The notes beneath the pieces are model-generated. The model did not search any database and was not told where the DNA came from. It saw nothing but the letters and a program-made list of their open reading frames with translations. From Verrucomicrobiales bacterium (GTDB lineage: Bacteria > Verrucomicrobiota > Verrucomicrobiia > Limisphaerales > UBA1100), in assembly GCA_002718935.1 (NCBI GenBank), contig PBFV01000017.1, positions 8,559 to 14,960 of the forward strand: a stretch of DNA of 6,402 bases, written 5' to 3'. Positions 4,493-6,402 of the stretch are shown here, piece by piece. The translations under genes were made by a program, and so were the position numbers. Positions within the stretch are counted from its first letter, which is position 1, and each line of letters starts with the position of its first letter.

Positions 4493-6402
4493 GGCTAAAA
4501 AATATGAATGATATGAAAAAATACGAAGACAAAACCTTGCACGTAAGCGTCATTGGGATCGATGGCAGCGGAAAATCAACCTTTGCTGCCTCCTTACCAA
4601 TGTTGATGGCTGCGCAGTATGACCTCCAAGCCGGTGGCGCGGGCGAAACCTACTTAGTCAATTGCCCTGAAGAAGATCACCTAACCAACGACTTTACCCC
4701 CGAGGGCATCCCTTTTACCGCGCGCATATCCAAAAGGCTCAAGCGCTGGGCTAAGCGCTTCACCAATAGTCGTCGGATTTACCCATTCCTGAAAGTGCCG
4801 CAAATGATGGCGCAGGACGCCGCTGCCCGCAGTATGGCTAAAAAGTGGTCACTCGACTGCGTGGTAAGTGATGGCAATACGCTTCTCTCAACTATGGGCC
4901 GCGCTGCCAATTATCTGTATCCTGCCAGCGAAGGAGAGAAATCCTTCGCTCCCACACCCGAGGATTTGGCTGCGGTACTTAACTATGTGTTGGATGGTCA
5001 ACCGCTACCAAAGGAAACCGCCGAACGTATGCCAAATTTGCGACCCGGCCGGTGGTTACATCGAGCCACACGCGCGCTGGGTTTGCACAGTGTCTGGATG
5101 CCCGATGTAGTGATCCTGCTTAAACTTGATCCCAAGGTTGCGCTCGAACGCATCCACGATCGCGGTCTGAAAATCGATCGCCACGAAAATGCTGATGACC
5201 TCGCACAGACACACGGCCGATATCAGATTGCGCTCGAGACCATGCGACGCGTCAAGGGCGAGCAGTCGGTAATTACCATCGATGTAAACGGCAAAAGCCC
5301 CGGCGAAGCCCTGCAGGACGCTCTAAGCGCCCTACAACCGCATATTCTTAAGCAGAAAGCACAAAGACGAGACTCTAAACCGCTCGGCACTACCGCAACT
5401 GAATTGGCTGGCGGCGGCATCTGGAAGAAGGTTTTCAATCCACGCTACCTGTTTAGATACTTCGTACTGCGCTTCTTCAGTGGTGCTTGGCGTGAACCCT
5501 TCTTTCCCATCTCTAAACCCGGCCAACGCTTTCTAAAAGAGGGCTATTCCGGCGGCGTTATGAAAGAGATCTACGATCATAATCCGAAGGATGTCGGTTT
5601 GGGCGCTGCTATTTTTCAGGGATATCCACTCCACCGCGCAGTGTACGACCGGCTACAATTACTCACCAAGAACATCGAACCGGAATTAGAAACGCGATTG
5701 CGTTCACAGGATCAGCTCAACATATTCACCGCCCCGAGTGGCTTTGCCTACGATATTTTCCGCCCGCTGGAAAATATTGCCCACCGAGCACCTGCGCTCA
5801 TGAAAAAGGTGAAACTCATTGCCGCCGATCTCGATCCGCATGGCGTACTGGCACCTGAGCTAAGCACTCGCGCCGCCAAGCTGGGGATTAATTTCGAATT
5901 CCGCCAAGGCGACCTCAGCGAGGCGAACTTCCGCAATAGTTGCGCGGCTGAAGGGCCTTTTGATTTAGCACTCTTCGTCGGCCTCTCAAGTTGGTTCCCC
6001 AAACCGGCCACACTCAATCATCTGCGCTGGCTGAGAAAAAGTCTGAAAGCTACAGGCCAACTCGTCACCGATTGTTTTACTCCAGCGGGCTACTCCCTTT
6101 CGGGTCGTTACGTTGGGTACAAAGCTCACTACTACTCACCGCGACGCTATTGTGTCTTGCTGGACACGGCCGGCTTCGACGGACTCAATGCATCGGTTAA
6201 AAGCGGCCGCGACGCCATTAACCACGTCGTCTTGGCCAGTCCGAGGCCGGCTCACTATCAATCAAGCAACCCAACCCTGGGGGTCAAGGCGGACAACTTG
6301 ACCGGTAGTGTCCCGCTGAAGGCAGAAATCCACGTCAGCCGCCAATTCGGGCACCGCCAAGAGGCGACGAGCGTTGAGGGCGTGTTGAATGGATGCGTTT
6401 AA
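4489..6402 (+). CDS. fusion: thymidylate-kinase-like P-loop domain plus putative SAM methyltransferase domain
   Basis: This 637-residue protein has two recognisable halves. Residues about 17-285 form a P-loop NMP-kinase-like domain: strand HVSVIGI then Walker A GIDGSGKST (23-31), VVSDGN at 125-130 where thymidylate kinases have a D-R-Y/H, and a LID-like stretch LKLDPKVALERIHDRG (211-226) followed by D230, E233 and GRYQ. Residues about 290-345 are a basic, aromatic linker (YLFRYFVLRFF near 320-330), not a convincing transmembrane helix. Residues about 350-585 resemble a class I methyltransferase: LNIFTAPSGFAYDIF (410-424) in the motif I position but lacking G-x-G-x-G, LIAADLDPHG (443-452) with the post-strand-2 acid, FEFRQGDL (469-476), DLALFVGLSSWF (492-503), then a helix-strand unit ending in LVTDCF. 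The last 50 residues are undefined. The start may be ATG 4504, which has GAGG nine bases upstream, rather than the ATGA-overlapping ATG 4489. The kinase substrate and methyl acceptor are unknown; the neighbouring DAG-kinase-fold gene hints at lipid chemistry. The stop TAA is the last codon of the window. Confidence 0.75.
   Translation: MRLKNMNDMKKYEDKTLHVSVIGIDGSGKSTFAASLPMLMAAQYDLQAGGAGETYLVNCPEEDHLTNDFTPEGIPFTARISKRLKRWAKRFTNSRRIYPFLKVPQMMAQDAAARSMAKKWSLDCVVSDGNTLLSTMGRAANYLYPASEGEKSFAPTPEDLAAVLNYVLDGQPLPKETAERMPNLRPGRWLHRATRALGLHSVWMPDVVILLKLDPKVALERIHDRGLKIDRHENADDLAQTHGRYQIALETMRRVKGEQSVITIDVNGKSPGEALQDALSALQPHILKQKAQRRDSKPLGTTATELAGGGIWKKVFNPRYLFRYFVLRFFSGAWREPFFPISKPGQRFLKEGYSGGVMKEIYDHNPKDVGLGAAIFQGYPLHRAVYDRLQLLTKNIEPELETRLRSQDQLNIFTAPSGFAYDIFRPLENIAHRAPALMKKVKLIAADLDPHGVLAPELSTRAAKLGINFEFRQGDLSEANFRNSCAAEGPFDLALFVGLSSWFPKPATLNHLRWLRKSLKATGQLVTDCFTPAGYSLSGRYVGYKAHYYSPRRYCVLLDTAGFDGLNASVKSGRDAINHVVLASPRPAHYQSSNPTLGVKADNLTGSVPLKAEIHVSRQFGHRQEATSVEGVLNGCV
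4491..4494 (+). promoter_or_regulatory. Shine-Dalgarno candidate deciding the fusion-gene start
   Basis: GAGG at 4491-4494 sits nine bases before ATG 4504, a good ribosome-binding distance. It favours 4504 over 4489 for the kinase-methyltransferase fusion, which would drop five N-terminal residues with no effect on the domain. The competing ATG 4489 has no such site but overlaps the preceding stop as ATGA, like other junctions here. Either start may be used. Confidence 0.45.

Noticed and set aside
5446..5480. Transmembrane helix in the linker of the fusion protein
   Set aside because: The aromatic stretch near residues 320-330 is broken by several Arg residues; at most a peripheral membrane-binding amphipathic helix.

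Overview
The window is a densely packed stretch of bacterial chromosome. Every clear gene is on the + strand and there are no tRNAs, rRNAs, mobile elements or CRISPR repeats. The families point to a Gram-negative-type bacterium. Gene content and some motif variants (for example Q-W-E-V in RsmA) would fit the Planctomycetota-Verrucomicrobiota group, but this is a low-confidence inference because no phylogenetic marker could be searched.

Left block (1-3359): four overlapping genes that look like one translationally coupled operon. They are queE (7-carboxy-7-deazaguanine synthase, radical SAM), a class III PLP aminotransferase, rsmA/ksgA (16S rRNA adenine dimethyltransferase) and a Nudix hydrolase of the YfcD/IPP-isomerase-like type. 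The junctions are TGATG, ATGA and an 11-base overlap. The tail of another gene appears to overlap the queE start by GTGA. The theme is partly RNA modification (queuosine precursor synthesis, rRNA dimethylation), with an aminotransferase and a nucleotide or isoprenoid-diphosphate hydrolase of unknown substrate. A textbook intrinsic terminator at 3390-3416 closes the block.

Right block (about 3470-6402): two genes joined by an ATGA overlap. The first is a diacylglycerol/sphingosine-kinase-fold protein in which the Asp of the GGDGT signature reads as Gly. The second is a large two-domain protein: an N-terminal thymidylate-kinase-like P-loop domain fused to a C-terminal domain that looks like an atypical class I SAM methyltransferase. 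I know of no named system with this pair. A lipid or polar head-group modification role is a hypothesis resting on the DAG-kinase fold next door and on a faint resemblance of the C-terminal domain to YnbC-type methyltransferases.

Base composition falls from roughly 60-68% GC in sampled lines of the aminotransferase gene to roughly 45-60% in sampled lines of the right block. This makes the right block the more accessory-looking part of the window.
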